The position numbers and the translations under genes were made by a program. From Doris montereyensis (Eukaryota; Mollusca; Gastropoda; Nudibranchia; Dorididae), in assembly GCA_037039925.1 (NCBI GenBank), contig JAXRKP010001327.1, positions 74,642-138,641 on the forward strand: a stretch of DNA of 64,000 nt, given 5' to 3'. Positions within the stretch are counted from its first letter, which is position 1; the number at the start of each line of letters is the position of its first letter. Shown piece by piece: positions 48,451-59,815 of this stretch. The notes under the pieces are model-generated. The model was not told where the DNA came from, did not search any database, and saw only the letters and a program-made list of their open reading frames with translations.

Positions 48451-50858
48451 ACAATACCATACGTTGATCATAAAAGTAGATATAACAATTGTATCACTAT
48501 GCTGAGTAGGATAATTATATTTAAAGGTATTTACTTACCAAAAACAACCATGACTGTTAGATATTGTTGTGTATTATGAATTTACAAATATTTGTTACAT
48601 TTTGCTACACAGTGTCTCTGTTATGTTGTTGTTTTGTACAAGATTCAGGTGTCAGTTATTTCTTTGAGCTATTTCTTTGAAATTATTTTTATATGTGTGT
48701 AATTTTGGACTGAATTTTGAGTTGTGATTCAAAATGCTTTTGATGACTTTTTAACTTTAATTTTTTCATCACTGTTTGCTCACCTCAATGTTATTTATTA
48801 TTATAGTAAAAAAAAACGTTTTTTCTGTTTTCCTTACAGTGTTCATTTTATTTGGAATACTTGAGTTGACATATATGTTCCATAATAACTTCTGGAAAAT
48901 GACATAATACTTAAAATGATTTGATTACTTTTTCATTAGCATATACTATAACATCAGGTATATCTTTCACACCCATATTGCATAATCTTTTGTCTTTGTT
49001 GCTACTTCCTTCATCCCTTGTTCTCTCATTTCTTCTCTTGTCCTAGTCTTAACATTTACTTCAATTTTCCATTCAGTATACATACACCTCTCTTTCTCTT
49101 TGTTTCTCTCTCTCTTCTTTAAATACTTAGATCTAAATTCCCATTCTCTGTTCTTCTCTTTTCACTCTGTCCTCTGATTCCTCCTGATGGCTAAAACAAA
49201 TGCACAAGGTGCTGCACTCAAATCAAAATTGTCATGAGTTGGCTAATGCAAAGAGAGGGGAGACTAGTGCCTTCTCCATTGTCGACTAGAGATGGTAAAG
49301 TACTCCGGCCACTTCTGCAAGTTGAAAGGGATTGCTACTTAAAAAATTCAAGTTGAGGTGAAGCTGCTACCTTTAATATGGGGGGTCTTGAAATGTCATT
49401 TTTGCAGAAATGGGACAAATGTAGTCTATCATACCACTGGATAGAACAGTTCATTCCAGTCACAATGTTATCATAACAGAAGCTCAGTATCGATTCTTTG
49501 GAATTATACAATTTTTTTGTAGCTATACAGGCCTATCTGCACATACATCATACAGGCCTAACACAGCTATTATACGATATGCCAGAAATATTACCTAGTA
49601 ATCAGTAAGTTGGTAGTCATTTGATCGTCACAATCTATGCTATCCAATGAAAACTCTTTGAGGATCTATTATGAATATATTTTAGATCATCCTAAAATAC
49701 TGACATAGTTTTAAGCGCACCATTACCAAAAGGCACCATCTCAGAATGAGTAAAGAGATGCTGGCGCACTTGAAACAGTGTCAACACGAAGTAGTTAAGA
49801 GATATCTCAAGGTTTTATGTTGTTTCAAATTATTATCCTACCTTTTCTTTTAGGTTTATGAAAGAAAATATATTCAAATATCAGAAAAAAGAAAAATACG
49901 GTTTTCTCTATCTTCATGAAATTTTGTATTAATGATGAGTGGGGAAAAATAAAAAAGTGATCAGATGATTTTTTCGATATGTATTAAGTTTTGTAAAAGT
50001 TACATGTTTTGTACAATATTTTTTATATTTTTGGATTGTTCTCTATATGCTATTATTGCTATTTTCAGAAATTCATAAAAACAAAAAAATTAATAATAAA
50101 AAAATGTGATCTGATAAAAATGGTATACTGTATCAAAAATGTGTGTGTCAAGTTAAAAAGAAATTTGTCGAAAAATATAGAAGTCTATCGGTATTGGGTA
50201 AAATTGGGGGCAAAACTGGAAGATGGCTGTCGTGCTTTCCATGCAACCAGAAGGGGTCAGAAAACCCGATATATTTCAACTCAGCCACACCATGTTCATT
50301 ACACCTTTGAGGTCAAAGGTCGCAGTAACTTCTGATTTTCCTGGTCAGGATAAAGAAGGGAGAGCATCTGACATTCATCAAAGATTACAGAATGTGAGAC
50401 CAAAAACTTTTTTTATGATCATGTGTTATTTTAATTTTCCCAAGTTGATTGAGTATGTACACTTTAGACACTGGCATTTACCATAAAATACCCCATGGGT
50501 TTGCCAGTATCTATGCTACAACTTTACTCATTGGTCAAGGTGATACCCATTTGGTCTAAGCGAATGCATGGAGTTACAGTGCAATCACAGCACATTGCCA
50601 TGTCACAATGAGGCTGACAATACTTTACAGTATTGCAGGTCGGCACGGCCACAGCTTCTGACCTCGGCCACTGAATGCATGCGCCACGGCCTTTGTTTTC
50701 TGACCGCTGCCTTTCGTGTTTGCAGGCGTGACCATTTGTAGTTTGATCTTTTTAATATGTCATTTGTCGCTTATATTTTGTTGTTTTATATTAATTGTTT
50801 ACTTGAGAGTTAAATTAAATAAAAATGTTTCTGAATGCCACAAGACTTTTAACTTGAT
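48451..50858. other. Intergenic, no gene seen
   Basis: AT-rich. The plus frames at 50009-50335 and 50223-50486 overlap each other and show no domain. The 50600-50720 stretch is GC-richer with repeated CGGCC(A/T)C words but no tRNA or coding signal. Confidence 0.35.
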
Positions 50859-50859
50859 T

Positions 50860-50960
50860 TGATTTTACCCACATCTACAGCTACGGTGGTCTTGTAGGTT
50901 TTGATAGGAGTTTTGATTTTGCCTAGGCTGCCCTGTAAACAGCCAAGCCAACTAATCATA
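50860..50960 (-). mobile_element. Partial tRNA-SINE body, minus orientation
   Basis: GATTTTACCCACATCTACAG, TAGGTTTTGATAGG and CCCTGTAAACAGCCAAG match the body of the SINE at 18560-18895. The tRNA head is missing, replaced by the start of the next element at 50963. Confidence 0.65.
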
Positions 50961-50962
50961 TA

Positions 50963-52692
50963 CAGGGTGTCCAGGAAAGTCGGATATATGTCGGATTTTT
51001 TTCATACTCAGGTCTGAAAGGTCTGAAATGGTCGGAAATTGATGTTTTGGGTAGGAAATGGGGTTCAGGTAGTAAAAACAGGGTTTCCATGCATCAGGAA
51101 ATCATTGAAAACGAAAAAAAATGTTTCCCGGTCGAGAAAATACCAGGGGAAATAGGAAAATGCAAATACGATCGTGGACGATGAATGATCATTTTGTCAT
51201 CCATTTCGGTCATGCATGATTTGCTGTTTAGCGATTCTTTCATGTTGAAACAAAAACGATTCCGATACCTTCTTTAAAATTGTAAAGTTAGCCCGGGGAA
51301 TTGATATCGGATTTCGACACAAAGTTTTCAATACTTTCTTTAGTTTTAGTTTTAGTCCCTATACAATACCATGAACTGCTTATCTACGGCCCAGCCTCCT
51401 TTCTTCAATTTAACTTTTACTCTGGAGAGCTTGAGAATGCATGTGTGTTAAAGAGCCGATCGCGCACGTTGTTGTATGGTTCGTTCAATGTCAAAGGGAG
51501 AGAGACAGGGCAATGTGCATATTTTAAGTCCGATCGCGCACGTGTGTGTGTAAGTGTAAGCTAAGAAGGCAGAGAATATTTGTGTGTGTTTAATGCGACT
51601 AATCGCGCATGTGTGTATTAGTATTAGAGAGAGAGTATATATGGAGAGTCAGGAGTTAACGGATGACCGAAAGACAAATGCAAGTATTTAGTAAGAATAG
51701 AGGAGGTTGGATGATCGAAGGGATATTGATTTCATGCACGCACGGCCTGATAGCAGAATAGAGGTGGGGGAAGGGGAGAGCGTGAAGAAAGTCGATTTGA
51801 AAACATATGATGGCAAAATAAAAGGCGACTGAGTCTGACATACTGTGTCGGAAGAGAAAGAGAAATAACGAATGTCTTCCACTACACTACAGTGTAGACA
51901 TGGGTGGGAAAGGAAGAAGGCAATCATGTACTATAGTATACAGTAATACTAAATTCAGATATAGATCTAGATTCTGGTTTTATTGAAGAAGAAAGAAAAG
52001 AGAGGGGTAGGGTGGTTGCCATAATAGAGATTTTTTACTTGGGGAGGAGGTGGGTAGATGTTTTACGTTGCAGTCAGTTAAAAACTCTAGATCTGGTTTT
52101 AAGTTTTTTGATCCTGAGAAAGAAAGAAGAATGTGGTTTGGGGGGGATGCGTGGTAGTTAAAAATAGAACAGAGGAAGATTTATAATTGGCAGAGTTAAA
52201 TCAAGTTATAGAAAAAGCCTTCCAAACCTCATTTTCTCCTCGGTAGACTGAGTAAAGTACGTGCGTTTAGGCTATGGATTATGTCACTCTTGTTTTTGAT
52301 TTATTTTTTCGAAAGGAGATTTAAAAAATTTTTGCACTGTTCAGTGTTTTTTGTTTTGTGAAATGATAGGGGTAAATCTATCACTACTAGATCTATCAGC
52401 TATCAGAATTATTTTTTGTCAGAAATGTATTTTTCAAATGCTAAAAAAGTGAAATATTATTAATCCAAAAGTGAAACATTAAAGAAATGTTTGATCACTT
52501 TTCATTTCATTGAGATGCACTAGAAAGTTATTCACTTATGATTTGAATTAACAATTTATAATAATGCATTGAAATTGGAAATATTTACGCTGTTCTCCGT
52601 TTCTAGCGTCGGGGGAGTATTTTCATTTCCTAGGCAGGATTTTTTGTGTTGGAGGTAGGAAATTTTCAGTTGACTTTGTGCTGGACACTCTG
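50963..52692. mobile_element. Probable 1.7-kb TIR element, non-autonomous
   Basis: The left end CAGGGTGTCCAGGAAAGTC and the inward-read right end CAGAGTGTCCAGCACAAAGTC correspond with one small gap. Further in, phrases near 51045-51065 (GTAGGAAATGGGG) and 52651-52662 (GGTAGGAAATTT) are present on both sides. TA precedes the left end. The right end has CA then TA. No transposase frame was seen. Confidence 0.55.
51455..51615. repeat. Three spaced copies of a CGATCGCGCACGT motif
   Basis: CGATCGCGCACGT starts at 51457 and 51531, and a decayed AATCGCGCATGT starts at 51601, spaced about 70-74 bases, each followed by GT-rich sequence. The motif is CpG-dense in an otherwise CpG-poor region. Confidence 0.75.
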
Positions 52693-52836
52693 CATATAGA
52701 AATAATAAATCTACAAACTGTGACATTTGAATGTTGATTCCTGGCAAACGAATTTTAAAAAGACGTCGAAAGAAGAGGGAAATCACTCATAAATGAATCC
52801 CGTAACTCTTTATTGTAGTTATTGGAGATAACTCAA

Positions 52837-53425
52837 GGCTGTCATTATTCCGACCCGTGTCCCAATAGTGTGGGTGTTTATTCGGACCCGCGTGTCCCAC
52901 TAGTGTGGGTTTTATTCGGACCCGGGTTTTATTGGGACACACAGATCTAGAATCTATGTCTAAAAATATATTTTTAGAGAATTGAAGTTGAAGACGTAAT
53001 TTCAGTTTCAATCGTAGCGAAGCAAGGCCATCTTGACGGCCTTGAGCGAAGTCGACTTCTATTTCTAGCAGTCATATTTCGTTCCGGAAAAAAAGTAAAC
53101 GGAAACCTTTCATACCTTCCGGTGAACTCATTTTTGGGAGCACGGGTCGCGATTTTATTACCCATTTTAAGTATTTTTTACTAGGTAAATAATAACGTAG
53201 ATCTACGTTATTAATGTTAAGGGATAGGCTACCGGGAAAGTTATTGGATTTTGGGACATGGGTGGTACCGGCACTTAAACAATAGATCTAATAATATTGT
53301 TCTGGGTATGCACGGTTTAGGCTAGGTTATGACGTCATTTTACATAAATAGTCCGTGTCCTAATAGACCCAGCGTGTCCGAATAGTGTGGGTGTTTATTG
53401 GGACCCGGGTCCGAATAACCACTCC
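52837..53425. mobile_element. 589-bp TIR element with 10-bp target duplication
   Basis: GATAACTCAA is repeated exactly at 52827-52836 and 53426-53435. Between them, the ends are inverted repeats: the left contains TTATTCCGACCCGTGTCCC and the inward-read right TTATTCGGACCCGGGTCCC. The phrase TAGTGTGGGTGTTTATT occurs near both ends. No coding frame. The duplication length is closer to Mutator-like (9-11 bp) than hAT (8 bp) elements. The class is an inference. Confidence 0.8.
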
Positions 53426-53435
53426 GATAACTCAA

Positions 53436-56255
53436 TCAATGAAAAGATACACATGCATATTGGTGGCCATGGTAGATGAAGTGTATGTTTTCTTGTTGAT
53501 TTTCCATGTACTCGTACAAGAAATAGAGCAGTTATTTTTTCAGTACTCTGTTTTACCAGGCCTGTACTTATCCTCGTGTCAAGATTAATCATGAAGATTG
53601 TCAGCTGATAAGACAAGGATCTAGGATGTTATCCTCAAATCAATGATTTAAAACCAATGTTGACAATTCGCCATGATTTCCACATTTTGTAGGCAGCTTG
53701 GGGAGAAAGAATGCTTCGTGCTTTGATAATGCATGAATATTTGTTTCTTCTTATTTTTTTTCTTTTTCTTTGAATAATATTGATTTATTGCTTCTTACCA
53801 ATAATATCAATATCACTATCACCATTGTCCTTCTCATATGTACAGAGAGCCTCATTCACAATAGATGGGATTAATTCTAGCTTTTTATTTATCAGTTCAT
53901 CACTATTATCAGACATTTAATTTTCTTTCTACTGCACGCTTTTGATATCTTTTCACATCTCTGTTCATATTGACAGGATTTATTACAACTCTAAGTGTAT
54001 AAGGATTTGATTTTCAATTTGGTAATAATACGGTATGTAGGTTGATCAAGTCATTTGTTGACCCATGTATACAATGACCTCTTTGTTATGGATGGAGTTA
54101 CAGTTGGGGTTTTCGAGCCCAGAAAACTGTCATGGTTTTTTTTAGTGTACGCAAGATGTGCCTACAAGACATGTGAGATCAGATTTTCTTTATTGTCTGT
54201 CTTTACAAGATATTATTGCGCAATGAGCAGCCCCTAAAAAATAAATAGTACTTTTTCATTAAAAAAGATATTTAGTACATAATTAAATATTCATTTATTC
54301 ATGCAGATATCTGAACTTCTGCCTTGAGAGACTATCAATAAGTATCAATACCCCTAATCCTGTCTTCTAACAGTATTTACATTTTCCTAACATTATGGTG
54401 TTTGATGATAGTTAAATCACAGAGAAGAAAGGATGACACTCTCAGTACTCAAGTAGAACGACGCTAAATAAATCAAGATTTCAAATAACATTATCATTTT
54501 CATATAATATCATTGCCATCAGCCTTGCTAATTTGTACTTAGATCATAAATAGGGAAAACGGTATTAAAAACTGAAGTTAAGATACATTTCTTTGTATGT
54601 CCTTAGCAACAAATATTAGGAAGACATCATCCTTCTTTTTTCTTTTGCGCTTTATAAAAACTTTTTCTTTCACTTAATATATATGAACTTTATTACACCA
54701 GCAATTCTTCACTACTGTGCCTCTGTATCTCTGTATGCACTCTTTCTGATCATTTATCACGTCTTCCCATGTTCAATTTAATGCAGATTTTTTTAGAGTG
54801 AGAATTATCCTTACACATTGATGTTTTTTCCATATGAGAACTGATTTATGTATAATTTATAGTTTTCAGATTATAAATGTTAAAAATCAAATTGCTCGAT
54901 ATAGTGTTTCAATGTCCATGATGATTTCCTTCTTTAAAAAGAGGCTTTTAATCAAATTTTAATGGAATGAATGTTAATAGAAAGCAAATTGAAACAAACA
55001 GCTGTGTGATAAGGCATTCTATAATTTATTTGTCAAAATCAGTTTTATTATATTCTTTTGAGAATTTATTTATGATTACATGTATATCATAGTATGAAAT
55101 GTTTATTACTTTTGAATGTCAAATACTAACACTCTATATTATTTTCCTGTATTTTGTATTTTTATTTTATTCTCAGTATTCCCAATTTCTATTGTCTGTG
55201 AAAGGTGAGCGGAGAAGGAGAGGGAAGGGGTTGATGGTATATGACTGCAAACTTATTCATTTACTTGACATAGAAAGAAAGTCTGAATGAGTGAATGTCA
55301 TTTCTGGAAAAACTAGTTAGAGTTTCACACATTCTGTTTGAGAAAAGATTACACTGCCCATCTTATCAGGATCTTTTATCTAGTCTTCTAGAAAGTGAAA
55401 AGTACTGTGATAATGGGGCACTTCAGCTATAACTTTTAAACCATAAGAACAGTAAAGATTTTATCATATTTCTTTAATATTGCTGAATGTGAATACACAA
55501 ATACCCAACCTTTTTTGTAATTACATTCCCTGTCAATGAATATGAATGCTAAATGGTCTCACTTTCAACATGGATGTACTTGATAACGATATTCATTTTG
55601 ATGAAAGTCTTGCACTTAGCTATCAATGTATCAATATTGGCACTTTTTATTTACATGTTATTTTGTTCTTATATGCAACGTCTTGTGACATATGAGGTAT
55701 TTGATCAGCATTCCATAAAAGAGTATGGACTTACTTTATCACAGTACTTATGAGGAATCGATTGAATTCCGATTCAGACTTCGTACTTAGAAATAGATGT
55801 TAACCACTCACAATATTACCGAAAGTGACCTTCTTACAGTGAGGGTTGCCCCAGCCATTTGCATGAAAAAAGTGTGTGCAAGGGGTGAGGCTAGGATTTT
55901 GTCTTAGTTTGAGCAATGATTTCGTCGTCTACAGATGATAAGAGACGTATAAAACATGTATTTTCTGAAATTTGATAGAATAAGGAATTCATATTGAGAT
56001 GTTATTACAATAGAATAAATTTAAACTAAAGACTAAACAATAGCAATGATAGCTGTGTATTCAAATTAGGCTTGCATGAAGTGTGTTGAATGGGAAAGCA
56101 TCACTTTGATGAACAGCAGTGAAGCCACCTGAAAAGCCATGAGCTTTCAATAAGTTATCTTATTGGCTGTTGTTAACCTCTGAACTCAAAACGGTCAAAC
56201 TACGTCATGAACCTTTTAAGGAAGGTGGAAATTTCCTTTCAATAAGTCTAGGTGT
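53436..56255. other. Intergenic, no gene seen
   Basis: AT-rich. Several short frames (for example 54055-54237 and 55553-55753) have no recognisable domain. No transposon ends were identified. Confidence 0.35.
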
Positions 56256-56320
56256 TTGGCCCTAAATATAGAGCGTGGGCACTTCCGTGCCCAAAGAGAT
56301 TGGCCCTAAATATAGGGCCA
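56256..56320. other. Cluster of small perfect hairpins
   Basis: The palindrome TGGCCCTAAATATAGGGCCA (56301-56320) has 8-base arms and a 4-base loop. Just before it, TGGGCAC-TTCC-GTGCCCA (56276-56293) has 7-base arms and a 4-base loop. A decayed copy of the first, GGCCCTAAATATAGAGC, lies at 56258-56274. Confidence 0.75.
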
Positions 56321-56329
56321 GCCAGCTTC

Positions 56330-58360
56330 CCAGGCTAAAAGTAACATGCCAGCACTCTTCTTAAGTTAAGGCTTTGTCTCATGCTTGCCTTTCTTCTGTG
56401 CAGTGATCTCAGGGTAAATTAAGATCAAGAGGAAACAAGATGAAGGATAAGTGAGAGTGAAAAGAAATATATAGGACCTTCCAGCAGGATGTGCTGACTA
56501 TCCATTCTCTTGGCAAAACAAATAGTTCTGGTTCAAAGGTCTTGACGGATATTGTGAATGTGGTCATGTATTTGAAATGCCAATTTTCACACCATGGGCG
56601 GCTGGCGCTGTGGTTTATTCATATCTTTAGACCCGTTTGGTGGTGATGAGGCTATCACACACACCAGCCCCATGTTTGTGTTAGGGAGGAAGGGGGAGGG
56701 GGTTTCAGGTTTGGAAATACATGTAGTAACATGGCTTTAAAGAGATACCTTTATCTTATATTTTGGGGTGGGGGTGGGTGGTTATCTTTTTGGGGTTGTT
56801 TAGATAAGGGGAGGAGTTGGTTATTTCTGTTTGATTAGGTTTGGTTTTTTTCCTTTTCGGTATCAATCACTTAATGATTAAAAGCATCTTTGAGTTTGTA
56901 CACATATTGAAAGATAAATTCCATTACTCCACTATCACATAATGTTTTGGTCAATTTTCCAGCTGCTCTGGCTATTCATGTCATTATTCAAAGGTTGTCT
57001 TACATTACATACTGTGGTATCACAATTTGTGTACAAAGTTAAAAGCTAGCTTTATTAATGTTGCACATTGTAACTAGAGGCCCACCTGGGTATAACAAAC
57101 CTGGTATTAGAATAAAGCTTGTCTTAAGTACTCTGAGTGAGAATATTCACACGCAATGTAATTAAAACATGTTGGTTTATTCTTTTGAGAATTATTTCGA
57201 TTATCATTAGGATGCCATGACAATGTCTTGTCTTATTTCTATAACTATGATATGTGTGTATCCGTATAAATACTTAAAATAAATCCAAATTAACATCTTT
57301 TTCCAAATCTGAGCTGTGATTGAAATTATCGTACATGTTATTGTTATGTACTTTACTGTTTTACTATCTGTTCACTGGTGTGTCCATGTTATCTTTTAAG
57401 CTTACAATGTTTTGGGAAAAAGACAACTGAGATATATCACTAATATTAGGCTTACTGCATGTTTTGCATTTGTAATAAATATCTTACGTCTGCACTATTT
57501 TCACATTTGCAAGGTTTGAAACTGCTGTAAATTTTAAAAGTTTTTTTGTTTTTAACTTTGAGGCAGATATTGCATCCAATGTAACTTGTAATTGAGGGTT
57601 CCTGATTCACATATTGCTTTAATAGCTTTTTTTTTCACATACTGCCTTTCTACATATATGTTTTTATTCTCATGTGTGTTTGTTTTTAGGATCGATTGGG
57701 ATTTATTTTCAGATGTGTTTTTTTGGTTTTTTTGGTTTTGTTTTTCCAAAAGAATTAAAATCAAAATTGACACTATATTAACAGTTATTGTTCGTTTTGT
57801 TTTGGATTTTCTTTTTAGCTCTGTTGTTGTGCCTTCTTATCCCTTGCTTGTCTTTTAGTTTTTTATTGATTTGTATCCAACTATTCATAGACTAGTGTGA
57901 TGAGAATGAGAATAGCACATATTTATTGCTACCGAACACTAAACATTGTTCTATTAATTTGGAAAATGAAATGTATATTTAAACGGGGGTACAAAAAAAA
58001 AGAAAAAGATCTAATGTCCTTTATCATATACATTATAAAAAAGCAACAAATCAGCATCCTTTGTGCTTCCATTTGAATAGCAGATGAAAAAAAATATCAA
58101 TTTCTAAATCTCTTACTCTTCCCGGATTTCAACAAGGAAGTCAAAGTTCACTGCTTAATCTTTATTACTTTTATCATCTACAGCATTTCCATTATATACG
58201 TTATACATGTAATTATAATTTAACTGATTTTAGAAATTCCCCACATTGTGTAAGGTGCATCATGCAAAATCAACTTATACCTCCCCCCCCCACTCAATTT
58301 CCTGTTTCTTCAAGTTTTGTAAAACGGTCTGCATACTAACGCTATGTGATGTGTATGATG
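56330..58360. other. Intergenic, no gene seen
   Basis: AT-rich with a G-rich patch near 56690-56810. No supported gene or element. Confidence 0.35.
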
Positions 58361-58544
58361 TATCGTTTACCATCGTGAGATGAGTTGTATCCAGGGCTAG
58401 AACTTACCATCGTGAGATTGGCATCCGGGGTTGGAGCTTACAGTTACAATCGTTAATTCAGGACTGGAGTTACCCATCATGAGATTGGTATCCAGGACTG
58501 GAGTTTACCATCGTGAGATTGGTATTTAGGGCTGGAGTTTCTTT

Positions 58545-59408
58545 CTTTCTTTATCAGTTCCCATTCTATCTTTCGGTGTATGGGTTCAGACGCCCAAGAT
58601 GATCTTTCTCCAGGATACCCTGTCCTGGCATTTTCTATTTCCTTCCAAACAATTAAAATTTCTATGCTTCAATCCCCCTTTTATATCTTCTTCCCACTTT
58701 CTCCAAGGTCTGCCTTTTGGTCTTTTACCTTGGGCTTTAGCACTGTACATTAATTTAGCTATTCTATTCTCATTCATTCTGTTTACACGCCCAAACCATC
58801 TCAATTGATTTGTTTCTATCTTAGTTTTTATGCCATCTGCTTCAGTTTGATCTCTTATTGTTGTGTTTCTGATTTTGTCTGTTTTAGTTTACATTACTAT
58901 TCTTCTTAGATATTTCATTTCAGCTGCCTGTACTCTACTGTATTCTCTACTGTCTAAGGTCCAGGTTTTGCTGCCATAGAGGATAGTAGGACAATAAACT
59001 GTATTGTATACTGCCAGTTTGGTTTTTGATGACAATTCTTGCTTACCTACAAATGCCTTTCCTAGATGGTTATATATTGCACTTGCCTTTTGATTCTCTG
59101 GCTGATATCTTCTCTTAGTTTTCCCTCTGAGTTAATCATTACTGCTAGGTAATTGTAGCTTTGAACTTGTTCTAAATTCTCCCTGCCCAATTTAAGATTT
59201 TATATTTTAGCTTCCCTAGTTACTAGCATTGTTTTGGTTGTCTTTGAATTTACTCTCATTTCATTCCTCTTTTATCATTCATTATTCATCATGTAGATAT
59301 TTGATTGGAGGTCCCTTTCTGATTTCTCAAACAGTATTAAATCATCAGCAGATGAAATCATTGATACATTTATTGTTTTGAGCTTCCACATACCTACATT
59401 CTTTTTAG
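58545..59408 (-). mobile_element. LINE fragment, minus orientation, inside the minisatellite
   Basis: Reading down from 59408 the minus strand gives a reverse-transcriptase end with [17 protein letters not shown] (Tyr of YADD changed to Ser), YCPTILYGSKTWTLDSREY, QAAEMKYL, then RWFGRVNRMNENRIAKL, GKRPKGRPWRKWEED, and the 3' tail ending in GATAAAGAAAGAAAG at about 58545. It is 5'-truncated with frame breaks. Confidence 0.9.
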
Positions 59409-59815
59409 AGTGCAGGCAGCCGAAATGAAATATCTAAGAACAGTAGTAGGGAAAGCTAAAACTAAAAGAGACACAATCAGAAACACAATAATAAGAGATC
59501 AAACCAAAGCACATAGCATGAAAACTAAGATAGAAACAAATCAACTGAGATGGTTCGGGCATGTTAACAGAATGAATGACAATAGAATAGCTAAATCAGT
59601 ATACAGTGCTAAAACTCAAGGTAAAAGACCTAAAGGCAGACCTCGAGAAAGTGGGAAGAAGATATAAAAGAGGCATTAGTGCAAAGAAATTTACTTTCAT
59701 GTAAAGAAACAGAAAATGTTAGGACAGGACAACCTGGAGAAAGATCATTTCGGGCATCTAAACCCATACACCGAAAGGTAGAAAGGGAGCTGAGAAAGAA
59801 AGAAAGAAAGAGAGA
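59409..59815 (+). mobile_element. LINE fragment, plus orientation, head-to-head with its neighbour
   Basis: Starts abruptly at the QAAEMKYLRTVVGKAK region and continues through RWFGHVNRMNDNRIAKSVYS to a tail of GAAAGAAAGAAAGAG. It overlaps in content with the 3' 400 bases of the minus copy, so the two form a long inverted repeat with a roughly 480-base spacer. Confidence 0.9.

Noticed and set aside
58545..59815. Twin-priming 5' inversion of one LINE
   Set aside because: Both arms include the same 3' end, which twin priming does not produce.
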